Assembly (NCBI RefSeq): GCF_000986785.1
Contig: NZ_LAYY01000013.1
Span: 1-64,000 of the forward strand
Direction of reading: 5' to 3'
Source: Mesobacillus campisalis
Lineage (GTDB): Bacteria > Bacillota > Bacilli > Bacillales > Cytobacillaceae
DNA: 64,000 nucleotides
Program-made: the position numbers and the translations under genes
The notes under the pieces: generated by a model
Databases searched by the model: none
The model's input: only the letters and a program-made list of their open reading frames with translations
What the model was told of the DNA's origin: nothing
Shown: one piece after another, positions 45,535-55,206 of the stretch
How positions within the stretch are numbered: the stretch's first letter is position 1
Layout: each line of letters opens with the position of its first letter

Positions 45535-46239
45535 ATGCAGCAGTCAAAGGAAGAACGCGTGCACGGAGTCTTTGAAAAAATCTACGAAAACTATGACCAG
45601 ATGAATTCTGTCATCAGTTTCAAGCAGCATATCAGATGGCGCAAGGACACAATGAAAATGATGAACGTCCAGAGAGGGCAGCACGCTCTTGATGTATGCT
45701 GCGGAACAGGTGATTGGACAATCGCACTTGCGGAAGCAGCAGGCCCGCAAGGAAGGGTTGCCGGCCTTGATTTTAGCAGGAACATGCTGAAGATTGGGGA
45801 GCAAAAAGTTAAGCAGAAGCAGTTGGACCAGGTTACCCTGGTCCACGGCAATGCAATGGAGCTGCCTTTTGAAGACAATAGTTTCGACTATGTAACAATA
45901 GGCTTCGGCCTGCGCAACGTCCCTGATTACAAGCAGGTATTAAAAGAAATGAATCGTGTCCTGAAGCCTGGGGGAATGGCCGTATGCCTTGAGACCTCCC
46001 AGCCTGAACTGATTGGGTTCAAGCAGATATACCGCTTATATTTCCGGTTTATCATGCCGCTATTTGGAAAGGTCTTTGCCAAGAGCTACAAGGAATACTC
46101 ATGGCTCCAGGAATCTGCCCGTGATTTTCCTGGAATGAAGGAGCTCGCCAGGATGTTTGAGGAGGCAGGCTTCGCCAATGTCAGATACAAGGCATACAGC
46201 GGTGGAGTGGCGGCTGTCCATATAGGCCATAAAAAATAG
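45535..46239 (+). CDS. menG: Demethylmenaquinone methyltransferase
   Basis: A 234-residue SAM-dependent methyltransferase (MenG/UbiE family) performing the last step of menaquinone synthesis. SAM-binding motif I is [20 protein letters not shown]; the family motifs [24 protein letters not shown] and [11 protein letters not shown]-like ending are visible. It lies between the two heptaprenyl synthase genes, so side-chain synthesis and quinone methylation are co-expressed. Confidence 0.96.
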   Translation: MQQSKEERVHGVFEKIYENYDQMNSVISFKQHIRWRKDTMKMMNVQRGQHALDVCCGTGDWTIALAEAAGPQGRVAGLDFSRNMLKIGEQKVKQKQLDQVTLVHGNAMELPFEDNSFDYVTIGFGLRNVPDYKQVLKEMNRVLKPGGMAVCLETSQPELIGFKQIYRLYFRFIMPLFGKVFAKSYKEYSWLQESARDFPGMKELARMFEEAGFANVRYKAYSGGVAAVHIGHKK

Positions 46240-46254
46240 TGCTGGGTGGATTCA

Positions 46255-47217
46255 ATGAAACTTAAGATGATGTATTCTTACTTAAATTCTGATATCAATT
46301 TGATAGAGAGCGAGCTTGAGGCTACCATTGAAGCAGAGTCCCCGCTGCTTCGCCAGGCTTCCCTGCATACACTCCGGGCAGGAGGCAAGAGGATTCGCCC
46401 TGTGTTTGTGCTGCTTGGCGGTAAATTTGGGGATTATGATATTGAGGAAATAAAAAATGTAGCTGTCCCACTTGAACTGATACACATGGCTTCCCTCGTT
46501 CATGATGATGTCATAGATGATGCTGAACTGCGCCGCGGCCAGCCGACCATAAAAGCCAAATGGGATAACCGAATCGCCATGTACACTGGCGATTATATTT
46601 TTGCCAGGGCGCTAGAACTAATTGGCGAAGTGAAAAATCCATTGGCACACCAAATATTATCAAATTCGATTGTCCAGCTTTCCGTTGGTGAAATTGAACA
46701 AATAAAAGACAAATATATATTTGACCAGAATCTAAGGGACTATCTTCGCAGGATCAGGCGCAAGACTGCCCTGCTGATTGCGGCTTCCTGCCAGCTCGGG
46801 GCTGTCGTTTCCGGAGTGGAAGAGCGGGTACACAGGAATTTGTACCGTTTTGGCTATTACGTAGGAATGAGCTTCCAGATTACAGATGATGTCCTTGATT
46901 TTACAGGCACGGAACAGGAGCTTGGAAAGCCTGCAGGAGGGGATTTGCTTCAGGGAAACATTACCCTTCCGGTCCTCTATGCGATGAGTGACAGGAAGCT
47001 TCGGGCAAAAATTGAAAATGTACATGAACATATGCAGCAGGCAGATATTGAAGAGCTGATTTCCATGATAAAGAAATCAGATGCTATTGAAAAATCATTG
47101 GCTGTCAGCGATCGGTATCTGGCGAAAGCTCTTTCGATCCTGGATGAACTCCCACAAAATCGCGCAAAGAAAACCTTGCGTGATATAGCGAAATTTATTG
47201 GCAAACGAAAATATTAG
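46255..47217 (+). CDS. hepT: Heptaprenyl diphosphate synthase component II
   Basis: A 320-residue catalytic trans-prenyltransferase subunit. The first aspartate-rich motif is [15 protein letters not shown] and the second is QITDDVLDF; they bind magnesium and the diphosphates. ATG at 46255 follows GGTGGA at 5 bases; a GTG at 46246 overlaps that site. ndk follows after 91 bases. Confidence 0.96.
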   Translation: MKLKMMYSYLNSDINLIESELEATIEAESPLLRQASLHTLRAGGKRIRPVFVLLGGKFGDYDIEEIKNVAVPLELIHMASLVHDDVIDDAELRRGQPTIKAKWDNRIAMYTGDYIFARALELIGEVKNPLAHQILSNSIVQLSVGEIEQIKDKYIFDQNLRDYLRRIRRKTALLIAASCQLGAVVSGVEERVHRNLYRFGYYVGMSFQITDDVLDFTGTEQELGKPAGGDLLQGNITLPVLYAMSDRKLRAKIENVHEHMQQADIEELISMIKKSDAIEKSLAVSDRYLAKALSILDELPQNRAKKTLRDIAKFIGKRKY

Positions 47218-47308
47218 CAAGTTGCTAAGTTTTCAAATAAATGATACTATTTTAGGGGCTGCAGCATTAACAGCCTGCCATACATATGATTTTTGGGGAG
47301 TGGAGTTT

Positions 47309-47755
47309 ATGGAGAAAACATTTTTAATGGTCAAACCCGATGGTGTCCAGCGCAATGTGATCGGCGAGATTGTATCCCGTTTTGAAAGAAAGGGCTTCCA
47401 ACTCGCCGGTGCCAAATTGATGAGCATTCCTGCGGAGCTGGCTGAACAGCATTATGGCGAGCACAAGGAGCGCCCTTTCTTTGGTGAGCTGGTTGAATTT
47501 ATCACCTCCGGGCCAGTATTCGCAATGGTATGGCAAGGAGAAAATGTCATTGCCACCGCGCGCCAGATGATGGGTGCAACCAATCCTAAGGATGCGGCAC
47601 CCGGGACGATTCGCGGGGATTTTGGCCTGACAGTTGGAAAGAACATCATTCATGGCTCGGACTCTCCTGAAAGCGCTGTCCGGGAAATTGGCTTATTTTT
47701 CAAGGAAGAAGAACTTGTAGAGTATACAAAGTTAATGAATGAGTGGGCATACTAA
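47309..47755 (+). CDS. ndk: Nucleoside diphosphate kinase
   Basis: A 148-residue enzyme equalising nucleoside triphosphate pools through a phosphohistidine, H115 in [12 protein letters not shown]. The N-terminus [21 protein letters not shown] is typical. The frame is open upstream to 47198, inside hepT, but the family start is ATG 47309. In B. subtilis cheR follows ndk; here a terminator and then aroC follow. Confidence 0.97.
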   Translation: MEKTFLMVKPDGVQRNVIGEIVSRFERKGFQLAGAKLMSIPAELAEQHYGEHKERPFFGELVEFITSGPVFAMVWQGENVIATARQMMGATNPKDAAPGTIRGDFGLTVGKNIIHGSDSPESAVREIGLFFKEEELVEYTKLMNEWAY

Positions 47756-47763
47756 TGAGTAAG

Positions 47764-47792
47764 GCTTCTGCTGCCAAGCAGAAGCTTTTTTT
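47764..47792 (+). terminator. Terminator after ndk
   Basis: GCTTCTGCT pairs perfectly with AGCAGAAGC around GCCA and is followed by seven T. Confidence 0.92.
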
Positions 47793-47859
47793 ATAGGAAG
47801 AACTCCGTCGTCCCACTTTCGTAATTTTTAAATTTTTGCTATTTTTATTTTGAAGCGTA

Positions 47860-47868
47860 TGATATATT
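47860..47868 (+). promoter_or_regulatory. Extended -10 promoter candidate for the aro supraoperon
   Basis: TGATATATT is one base from TGnTATAAT and lies 38 bases before aroC. Confidence 0.4.
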
Positions 47869-47906
47869 GGTACATAATCCTTTAATGAGTTGAAGGGAGA
47901 AAGAAT

Positions 47907-49079
47907 ATGAGATATTTAACAGCAGGCGAATCACATGGCCCGCAGCTTACCACAATTATTGAGGGGCTGCCAGCCGGAATGCCACTAACAGAAGAAGATA
48001 TTAACATGGAGCTTGCCAGGCGGCAGAAAGGTCATGGCCGCGGCAGAAGAATGCAAATCGAGAAGGATGCGGTCCAGATCATGGGAGGCATCCGCCATGG
48101 ATACACCCTTGGTTCCCCGGTTGCCCTTGTGGTCGAAAACAAGGATTGGACGCACTGGACCAAAATCATGGGACAGGCTCCGTTGGATTCCGAGGCATCA
48201 GAAGAAGTCAAACGCAAGATAACACGGGCACGCCCCGGGCATGCTGATTTAAACGGCGCCCTAAAATATGGACACCGGGATATGAGGAATGTGCTCGAGC
48301 GCTCATCAGCCCGGGAAACGACCGTAAGGGTTGCTGCAGGCGCAGCAGCCAAAAAACTGCTAAGCCTTCTGGGCATCGAAATTGCCTGCCATGTCAAGGA
48401 AATTGGCGGAATCGCAGCGGAGGAAGCAAATTATGCCTCATTGGCAGAATTAAAAGAAAAAACCGAAGCTTCTCCTGTTCGCACTTTTGACCCTGACGCT
48501 GAAAAAAAGATGATGGCCGCGATTGATGAAGCGAAAAAGAATGGAGATTCCATCGGCGGAATCGTTGAAGTCATTGTGGAAGGCATGCCTCCCGGAGTTG
48601 GCAGCTATGTCCACTATGACCGCAAGCTTGATTCCAAGCTTGCAGGGGCAATGGTGAGCATTAACGCATTCAAGGGTGTAGAGTTTGGCATCGGCTTTGA
48701 AGCTGCACGCAAGCCAGGCAGTGAGGTCCATGACGAAATCCTCTGGGATGCAGAGAGAGGGTACTATCGCAGGACGAACCGCCTGGGAGGGTTCGAGGGA
48801 GGTATGACCACTGGGATGCCAATCGTGGTTAGAGGTGTAATGAAACCTATCCCGACCTTGTATAAGCCCCTGCAGAGCGTAGACATTGATACCAAAGAGC
48901 CTTATGCCGCAAGTATTGAGAGGTCAGACAGCTGTGCAGTTCCCGCGGCCGCTGTGGTTGCCGAAAGTGTAATTGCCTGGGAACTTGCTGCTGCCATTCT
49001 GGAGCAATTCCCTGCTGACAGAATGGACGCGCTCATTCAATCCGTTGAAGAGCAGCGCCGGTACGCGAGGGAGTTTTAA
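47907..49079 (+). CDS. aroC: Chorismate synthase
   Basis: A 390-residue FMN-dependent enzyme that converts 5-enolpyruvylshikimate 3-phosphate to chorismate (called aroF in B. subtilis). Signatures are GESHGP near the N-terminus, [25 protein letters not shown] and the [15 protein letters not shown] stretch. It is the first gene of the aro supraoperon. Its stop overlaps the aroB start by one base (TAATG). Confidence 0.97.
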   Translation: MRYLTAGESHGPQLTTIIEGLPAGMPLTEEDINMELARRQKGHGRGRRMQIEKDAVQIMGGIRHGYTLGSPVALVVENKDWTHWTKIMGQAPLDSEASEEVKRKITRARPGHADLNGALKYGHRDMRNVLERSSARETTVRVAAGAAAKKLLSLLGIEIACHVKEIGGIAAEEANYASLAELKEKTEASPVRTFDPDAEKKMMAAIDEAKKNGDSIGGIVEVIVEGMPPGVGSYVHYDRKLDSKLAGAMVSINAFKGVEFGIGFEAARKPGSEVHDEILWDAERGYYRRTNRLGGFEGGMTTGMPIVVRGVMKPIPTLYKPLQSVDIDTKEPYAASIERSDSCAVPAAAVVAESVIAWELAAAILEQFPADRMDALIQSVEEQRRYAREF

Positions 49080-50149
49080 TGGAAACCATCGAAGTTTCAG
49101 CAGGAAAGAAAACTTACCCTGTTCATATCGGTTATGGGGTTTCCCGCTCCTTGGCGGGAATTCTGGAAAAGAGATTTCCCAATCTTACTTCCATAATGAT
49201 TATTACGGATGAAACAGTCGGAAAGTTGTATCTTGAGGAATTGAAACAAATCCTTGATAAGCCTTCCGTATACACGAAGGTTGTTCCGGCAGGGGAGAAG
49301 GCAAAAACATTTGCTGTCTATCATGACTGTTTAAGCTTTGCATTAGAGAAGAAACTTGACAGAAAATCGGTTGTTCTGGCATTTGGCGGGGGAGCTGTAG
49401 GAGACCTTGCAGGATTTGTCGCATCCACGTTCATGAGAGGGATTCCATTCATCCAAATTCCTACCACAATTCTCGCCCATGATAGTGCAGTGGGGGGGAA
49501 GGTCGCTATCAATCACCCTCTTGGAAAGAACATGATTGGTTCCTTTTATCAGCCGGAAGCGGTGATTTATGATCTCAATTTTTTAAGGTCCCTGCCTCAA
49601 GGGGAAGTCCGCTCCGGGTTTTCGGAAGTAATCAAGCATGCCTTGATTAGTGACAGGGATTTCTATCATTCGCTCCATCACTCCATCAGGAATCTTGAAG
49701 AAATATCCCCCGAGGACCTGGCTAGCCATTTATCCTCAGGAATAAAGGTGAAAAGGGACATTGTCGGGCAGGATGAAAAAGAGTCGGGTGTACGTGCCTA
49801 TTTAAACTTTGGCCATACGCTCGGCCATGCGATAGAAGCAGAGGCTGGTTATGGCTCCATCACTCATGGTGAGGCTGTCGCCATAGGAATGGTATTTGCC
49901 CTTCGCCTTAGCATCCAGGTCCACTCGCTCCCTTTTGATATCAAAGGCTTTGAGAACTGGCTCGAAGAATTGGGGTATTCCACAAGACTGCCGGCCGGGC
50001 TTACACCTGACAGGCTTTTGGAACGAATGAAACAAGATAAGAAATCGCTTGGGCAGAAGGTGCGTTTTGTGCTGCTCAAGGATATCGGGCAGCCGGTGAT
50101 CCAACAACTTGACGATAACCTTTTGCTCGACAGCCTGAAAACTTTTTAA
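49079..50149 (+). CDS. aroB: 3-dehydroquinate synthase
   Basis: A 356-residue NAD- and zinc-dependent enzyme making 3-dehydroquinate from DAHP. Visible motifs are the nucleotide-binding GGGAVGDLAGFVAST, the substrate-binding PTTILAHDSAVGGKVAIN, and the zinc histidines in LNFGHTLGHAIE and SITHGEAVAIGM. Translation is coupled to aroC by a TAATG overlap. Confidence 0.97.
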   Translation: METIEVSAGKKTYPVHIGYGVSRSLAGILEKRFPNLTSIMIITDETVGKLYLEELKQILDKPSVYTKVVPAGEKAKTFAVYHDCLSFALEKKLDRKSVVLAFGGGAVGDLAGFVASTFMRGIPFIQIPTTILAHDSAVGGKVAINHPLGKNMIGSFYQPEAVIYDLNFLRSLPQGEVRSGFSEVIKHALISDRDFYHSLHHSIRNLEEISPEDLASHLSSGIKVKRDIVGQDEKESGVRAYLNFGHTLGHAIEAEAGYGSITHGEAVAIGMVFALRLSIQVHSLPFDIKGFENWLEELGYSTRLPAGLTPDRLLERMKQDKKSLGQKVRFVLLKDIGQPVIQQLDDNLLLDSLKTF

Positions 50150-50167
50150 TGGAGGGGGTGACCATAA

Positions 50168-50533
50168 TTGATTAGAGGGGTACGAGGAGCCATAACGGTT
50201 TCCGGCAATACAGAAGAAGAAATTGTAGCAGCTGCAGAAAGACTTCTAAGAGAAGTTATCAACGAAAACAGTATTTCTCCTGATTCGGTAGCTTCTGTAT
50301 TGATATCTGTAACTCAGGATATAAATGCTGCCTTTCCCGCCAAGGCTCTGCGGAGGATAGACGGATGGGTATATGTCCCTGTAATGTGCGTTCAGGAAAT
50401 TCCTGTTCCAGGTTCCCTGCCTATGTGCATCAGGGCGATGTTCCATGTGAATACGGATGCCAGACAGGACCAAATCAAACATATTTATCTTGAAGGGGCA
50501 CAAGTCCTTCGGCCGGATCTTCTCGGAAAATAA
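50168..50533 (+). CDS. aroH: Chorismate mutase (AroH type)
   Basis: A 121-residue monofunctional trimeric chorismate mutase that makes prephenate. Active-site residues of the family are seen in VRGAITV, the RRIDGWVYVPVMC stretch and the later RAMFHVNT. The TTG start follows GGAGGGGGTGA. The next gene is hisC after 65 bases, with no trp operon between them. Confidence 0.95.
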   Translation: MIRGVRGAITVSGNTEEEIVAAAERLLREVINENSISPDSVASVLISVTQDINAAFPAKALRRIDGWVYVPVMCVQEIPVPGSLPMCIRAMFHVNTDARQDQIKHIYLEGAQVLRPDLLGK

Positions 50534-50598
50534 GTTTGCCGAGAGCCTTGGAATTCAATATGAATGATAGTACTAGAGAACCGAATGGGGTGGAAGAG

Positions 50599-51699
50599 AT
50601 GAAATGGAAAAAACAAATATTAGGATTGAAGCCGTACCAGCCCGGCAGGACGATCCAGGAAGTAAAACAGCAATATGGACTTAAGCAGGTCACCAAGCTG
50701 GCATCCAATGAAAACCCTTTTGGCTGTTCGCAAGCTGCAGCCGATGCCATAGCCAACCACTCTGCTTCCCTTGCATTATATCCTGACGGATATGCATCCG
50801 AACTGCGCCAGGCTGTTGGCGGCCACCTTGAGATAAAGCCTGAACAGCTTATTTTTGGGAATGGTTCCGATGAAATCATTCAAATCATTTCAAGATCACT
50901 GCTTCAGCCGGGTGTTAATACGGTGATGGCAGCCCCGACCTTTCCGCAATACAAACATAATGCCATTCTCGAAGGCAGTGAGATTAGAGAGGTTCCTCTT
51001 AAGGGAGGATACCATGATCTTGAAGCCATGGCAGAGGCCGTAGACGAAAATACAGCTGTAGTATGGCTGTGTACACCTAATAATCCCACAGGGACTTACA
51101 TAAGCAGCCAGGACCTGTCAGAATTTTTACAGAAGATGCCTGCTGATGTCCTGGTGGTGCTGGATGAAGCTTATTATGAGTATGTCGAAGCTGAAGATTA
51201 TCATGACTCGCTCTCACTAATTAAGGAATATAAAAACCTTATTGTACTAAGGACTTTTTCCAAAATATACGGATTGGCAAGCTTAAGGGTTGGATATGGG
51301 GTGGCTGATGAAAACCTTATCCGGACGCTTGACCCTGCAAGGGAACCTTTTAACGTCAATACGCTTGCCCATGCGGCTGCCATAGCGGCAATTAAGGACC
51401 AGGAGTTCCTCAAGCGCTGTAAAAAAGCAAATCAGGAAGGCCTCCGTCAATTTTACACATTCTGTGAGGAACATCAATTGGATTATTACCCATCTTCAGG
51501 CAACTTCATCCTGATTGATTTTGCCTGTGATGCGAATGAAGTCTTTCAGTTCCTTCTTGAACGAGGATTCATTGTGCGATCTGGTGCTGCGCTTGGATTT
51601 CCGACATCGGTCAGGGTTACGGTCGGTTCTATGGAACAGAATGCGGGCGTAATAGAATGCATGAAAGAATTTCTAGCCGCTAGAGCAGCGCTATCGTAA
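50599..51699 (+). CDS. hisC: Histidinol-phosphate/aromatic aminotransferase
   Basis: A 366-residue PLP-dependent class I/II aminotransferase. The PLP lysine is K222 in RTFSKIYGLASLRVGYG; ASNENPFG and NNPTGTY are family motifs. In B. subtilis this enzyme serves both histidine synthesis and transamination of prephenate-derived ketoacids to Phe and Tyr, which explains its place before tyrA. ATG at 50599 follows GGGGTGGAAG; an in-frame start at 50536 is unsupported. Confidence 0.95.
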   Translation: MKWKKQILGLKPYQPGRTIQEVKQQYGLKQVTKLASNENPFGCSQAAADAIANHSASLALYPDGYASELRQAVGGHLEIKPEQLIFGNGSDEIIQIISRSLLQPGVNTVMAAPTFPQYKHNAILEGSEIREVPLKGGYHDLEAMAEAVDENTAVVWLCTPNNPTGTYISSQDLSEFLQKMPADVLVVLDEAYYEYVEAEDYHDSLSLIKEYKNLIVLRTFSKIYGLASLRVGYGVADENLIRTLDPAREPFNVNTLAHAAAIAAIKDQEFLKRCKKANQEGLRQFYTFCEEHQLDYYPSSGNFILIDFACDANEVFQFLLERGFIVRSGAALGFPTSVRVTVGSMEQNAGVIECMKEFLAARAALS

Positions 51700-51715
51700 A
51701 AGAGAAGGTGATTAC

Positions 51716-52819
51716 TTGAAAGGCCGCATATTTGTCATCGGGCTGGGACTGATAGGTGGCTCCCTTGCTCTTTGCATCAAAGAAGAACATTCAGAAGCTG
51801 TAGTTGTCGGGTTCGACGTTAATGAAGAGCAGACCAGGCTTGCCAAAATGATCGGAGTCATTGATGAAGCCGCCCATAGCATTGAGGCAGGGGCGGCATC
51901 TGCCGATGTCATAATCATCGCGACTCCGGTCACTGTGGCCGAACAGGTAATAGAGCTGCTCTCCAGCCTCCCTCTTAAAGAAGATGTCATTGTGACGGAT
52001 ACTGGGAGTACAAAAAAGACGATTACTGATAAAGCCTTTTGCCTGGCGCAAAAAGGAATATGTTTCATTGGCGGCCATCCTATGGCAGGTTCCCATAAAA
52101 GTGGAGTGTCCGCAGCCAAAAAAATCCTGTTTGAAAATGCCTTCTATCTGCTTACTCCCAATGAGACAGCGAATGCAGGCGAAATAGAAACCCTTAAGAT
52201 GTGGCTACAGGGAACAAAGGCCAAATTTTTGACTGTCTCCCCCGAGGAGCATGATTACCTGACTGGTGTTGTCAGTCATTTTCCCCATATTATTGCTGCT
52301 TCGCTTGTTCATCAGGCTGCTTCTGCCGAGAGCAGCTCCACTTTGATTGGGAGGCTGGCAGCAGGGGGCTTCAGGGATATTACAAGAATAGCTTCCAGCA
52401 GTCCGGCAATGTGGCGTGATATCCTGCTGCTGAACCGGCCAGTGCTGCTAGAGCTTCTGGACGAATGGCAGCAGGAAATGAGCAAGGTCGCCAGGCTTCT
52501 GGAAACAGCCGCAGCCGAGGAAATCTTCAACTATTTTCAGACAGCGAAAGATTACCGTGATGGGCTGCCCACAAAGGAAAAAGGTGCCATACCTGCTTTT
52601 TATGATTTGTTTGTGGATGTTCCCGACTACCCCGGGGTTATTTCGGAAATAACCGGTTATCTTGCCAAGGAAGAAATCTCAATCACCAATATCCGGATCC
52701 TTGAAACAAGGGAAGAAGTGTACGGAGTATTGGTCATAAGTTTTCAAAGTGATGAAGACCGGGCAAGAGCGGAAAAGTGTATTAAACATTATACGAATTT
52801 TGAAATGTCAATTGGATAA
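51716..52819 (+). CDS. tyrA: Prephenate dehydrogenase with ACT domain
   Basis: A 367-residue NAD-dependent enzyme making 4-hydroxyphenylpyruvate for tyrosine. The dinucleotide motif is IGLGLIGGSLAL at the N-terminus; GGHPMAGSHKSG is a catalytic-region motif. A C-terminal ACT domain (about 297-367, VDVPDYPGVISEITGYLAKEE) is the expected site of feedback control by tyrosine. The TTG start follows AGAGAAGGTG. Confidence 0.95.
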   Translation: MKGRIFVIGLGLIGGSLALCIKEEHSEAVVVGFDVNEEQTRLAKMIGVIDEAAHSIEAGAASADVIIIATPVTVAEQVIELLSSLPLKEDVIVTDTGSTKKTITDKAFCLAQKGICFIGGHPMAGSHKSGVSAAKKILFENAFYLLTPNETANAGEIETLKMWLQGTKAKFLTVSPEEHDYLTGVVSHFPHIIAASLVHQAASAESSSTLIGRLAAGGFRDITRIASSSPAMWRDILLLNRPVLLELLDEWQQEMSKVARLLETAAAEEIFNYFQTAKDYRDGLPTKEKGAIPAFYDLFVDVPDYPGVISEITGYLAKEEISITNIRILETREEVYGVLVISFQSDEDRARAEKCIKHYTNFEMSIG

Positions 52820-52840
52820 TGACTGTAAAAGGAGATGCTT

Positions 52841-54130
52841 ATGAAGGCAACCAAGCTGAATTCCAACAGGGTTTCCCTTCAGGGGACCATTCAGGTCCCG
52901 GGAGATAAATCCATATCGCATCGGGCCGTTATGTTTGGTTCGGTTGCACAGGGAACGACTACTGTCGAGAACTTCCTTCCCGGTGAAGATTGTCTGAGCA
53001 CTATTGCCTGCTTTCAGAAGCTGGGTGTTTCCATTGAACAGGAAGGAAGTTCGGTAACGATAGAAGGGGTCGGATTTGAAGGGCTCCAGGAGCCAATGGA
53101 GGTCCTGGATGTCGGCAATTCGGGTACAACCATCCGGCTTTTGATGGGAATACTCGCCGGCCGGCCTTTCCATGCTGTCTTTACAGGCGATGAATCGATC
53201 GCCAAGCGGCCGATGACAAGGGTCACAGTCCCTTTGGCGCAAATGGGGGCGAGGATTTCCGGCAGGAAAGACGGGGAATTCACCCCGATTTCCATCAGCG
53301 GAGGCGGGCTGAAAGGGATCCATTATCCCCTTCCTGTTGCCAGCGCCCAGGTCAAGTCCTCAATCCTGCTTGCAGGGCTGCAGGCGGAAGGCACCACTAC
53401 AGTCGTTGAGCCGGAAAAGACACGGGATCATACCGAGCGTATGATTAAAATGTTTGGCGGCAGCGTAAGCTCCGAAGGAAACGAGATCAGCGTGCAAGGC
53501 GGCCAGAAGCTGGCAGCAGCCCGCGTAATGGTTCCTGGAGACATTTCCTCAGCCGCTTTCTTTCTTGCAGCAGGGGCAATAGTTCCCGGCAGCAGGATAA
53601 AACTTTTAAATGTAGGTTTGAATCCAACGAGAACTGGAATCCTGGATGCCCTTCAGGAAATGGGAGCAGACATTGAAGTGCTTCCATATGAAACGGAAAA
53701 TGCTGAACCTGCCGGTGATATTATTGTCCAAACTTCAGACCTCAAGGGAATCACGATTGAAGGGGAACTTATTCCAAGGCTGATTGACGAAATTCCAATC
53801 ATTGCCTTGCTGGCAACCCAGGCAGAGGGAAGAACGCTGATAAAGGATGCGGCAGAGTTAAAAGTAAAAGAAACAAACCGAATCGATACGGTCGTAAAGG
53901 AACTGTCGAAAATGGGTGCCGAGATTGAGGCCACCGAGGATGGAATGGTGATCCACGGTAAAACCAGCCTGCGGGGCAGCACGGTTTCAAGCCATGGGGA
54001 CCACAGGATTGGAATGATGCTTGCGGTGGCCGCCCTGCTCGCCAGGGGAGAGGATTCATACCTTGAAAACAGCGAAGCAATTGCTGTTTCCTACCCGGCT
54101 TTTTTTGAACATCTTGAATCATTATTTTAA
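52841..54130 (+). CDS. aroA: 3-phosphoshikimate 1-carboxyvinyltransferase (EPSP synthase)
   Basis: A 429-residue shikimate-pathway enzyme (called aroE in B. subtilis) that adds enolpyruvyl to shikimate 3-phosphate. Signatures are [13 protein letters not shown], the [15 protein letters not shown] motif and RVKETNRI-like [17 protein letters not shown] at 52841 is 6 bases behind GGAG; the ATG at 52835 abuts it. It is the last gene of the supraoperon and ends at a terminator. Confidence 0.97.
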   Translation: MKATKLNSNRVSLQGTIQVPGDKSISHRAVMFGSVAQGTTTVENFLPGEDCLSTIACFQKLGVSIEQEGSSVTIEGVGFEGLQEPMEVLDVGNSGTTIRLLMGILAGRPFHAVFTGDESIAKRPMTRVTVPLAQMGARISGRKDGEFTPISISGGGLKGIHYPLPVASAQVKSSILLAGLQAEGTTTVVEPEKTRDHTERMIKMFGGSVSSEGNEISVQGGQKLAAARVMVPGDISSAAFFLAAGAIVPGSRIKLLNVGLNPTRTGILDALQEMGADIEVLPYETENAEPAGDIIVQTSDLKGITIEGELIPRLIDEIPIIALLATQAEGRTLIKDAAELKVKETNRIDTVVKELSKMGAEIEATEDGMVIHGKTSLRGSTVSSHGDHRIGMMLAVAALLARGEDSYLENSEAIAVSYPAFFEHLESLF

Positions 54131-54143
54131 TATGTAAACCAAG

Positions 54144-54170
54144 CCTCCCAGTATGGGAGGTTCTTTTATT
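54144..54170 (+). terminator. Terminator of the aro supraoperon
   Basis: CCTCCCA pairs perfectly with TGGGAGG around GTA and is followed by TTCTTTTATT. Confidence 0.8.
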
Positions 54171-54291
54171 GATATAGACTGGAAGGATGAGCTTCCATCG
54201 TATGAATCTTCAGCATGGGCAACAATTCTTTTCCATGCATAAACAAACGGGATGGGACATAGGTTGTCATAAGACGATAAGGAGTGGTTTT

Positions 54292-55188
54292 ATGGCATAT
54301 ATAATCGAAAATGCCCATGTACTAAAAAATGGCGAAATAAAGGATTTATGCCTGTTGGTGGAGAATAATAGGATTCTATCGGCAACCGCTGCTCCAGCAA
54401 TGTACAAGCATATCCGCATGGATGCCGATAGCTTTATCATGACACCGACACATGTCCTGGCCGATTTCCACTTGCCTTTCCATCTATCTTTTGCTGAAAA
54501 GAAAGCGTATTACCTTGATAAGTTCATTGCCAAAGGCTGTACGACGATTCTCACCGCTGTCCATTTTCAGCGCGAAAAGGAAATGGAGCACAAGTTCAAA
54601 AAAATCCGCTCCGAATTGACAGACTGTCCAGTTGACTATTGCATAGGTGCCAGGATTCCGGCACACAAGCTAACTCCAGGGTTAATAAGAAAATGCAAAA
54701 AAGAAAAAGTGCCAGTTCTTTTCCTGGAAGTGGAGGATGCAGAAGAACTAGTGAAAATACCATGGGGATGGATAAGGGAAGCGATGTTCCCTTATAACAG
54801 CCCGCTGGTGCCAGTTTTTAAGAACCCGGCAGATACAAAGCCGGAGAGAATTTGGCGGGAAATTATGAAGAGACATAGCATCCCGAGTCTGGAAAGACAG
54901 ATGGAGGAACATGTCCCGCTAGGCAGGGGGGTCCTGGAGAAGGTCGGCATCATTCCGAAGAAGTCTTATTTGCATCAGGGCAGCGAAGTGAGTTACAATT
55001 TTTATTTAAAAGACAGGGAAAGCAAACCAATGGCAGAGACCGAACTCTATTTAAAACATGATACCCACCTGGCTGTAACAGTCCATAATGGAATAGTCAT
55101 CAGGGCCGGCAAGCATGTAAGCTATCGTCCTGGGGCCGGTGAATATGTTGAGATCAGGATGCCGTCTTTCTATGCAACCCCGAGTTAA
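54292..55188 (+). CDS. Amidohydrolase-like protein lacking the HxH pair
   Basis: A 298-residue protein I cannot name. The N-terminus (AYIIENAHVLKNGEIKDLCLLVENNRI) looks like the β-sandwich composite domain of cyclic amidohydrolases. Where metal-dependent members have DxHxH, this one reads ADFHLPFH (58-64): H60 is kept but the second histidine is proline, with H64 two residues later. The central part resembles a shortened TIM barrel. ATG at 54292 follows AAGGAG. It sits alone after the aro terminator and 18 bases before ypiA. Loss of metal binding is inference; a role with YpiA is possible from spacing. Confidence 0.7.
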   Translation: MAYIIENAHVLKNGEIKDLCLLVENNRILSATAAPAMYKHIRMDADSFIMTPTHVLADFHLPFHLSFAEKKAYYLDKFIAKGCTTILTAVHFQREKEMEHKFKKIRSELTDCPVDYCIGARIPAHKLTPGLIRKCKKEKVPVLFLEVEDAEELVKIPWGWIREAMFPYNSPLVPVFKNPADTKPERIWREIMKRHSIPSLERQMEEHVPLGRGVLEKVGIIPKKSYLHQGSEVSYNFYLKDRESKPMAETELYLKHDTHLAVTVHNGIVIRAGKHVSYRPGAGEYVEIRMPSFYATPS

Positions 55189-55206
55189 TGATTGGAAGGT
55201 TAAAAT

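Noticed and set aside
54187-54291. Longer N-terminus for the amidohydrolase-like gene
   Set aside because: The extra 35 residues do not fit the domain, and the AAGGAG site points to ATG 54292.
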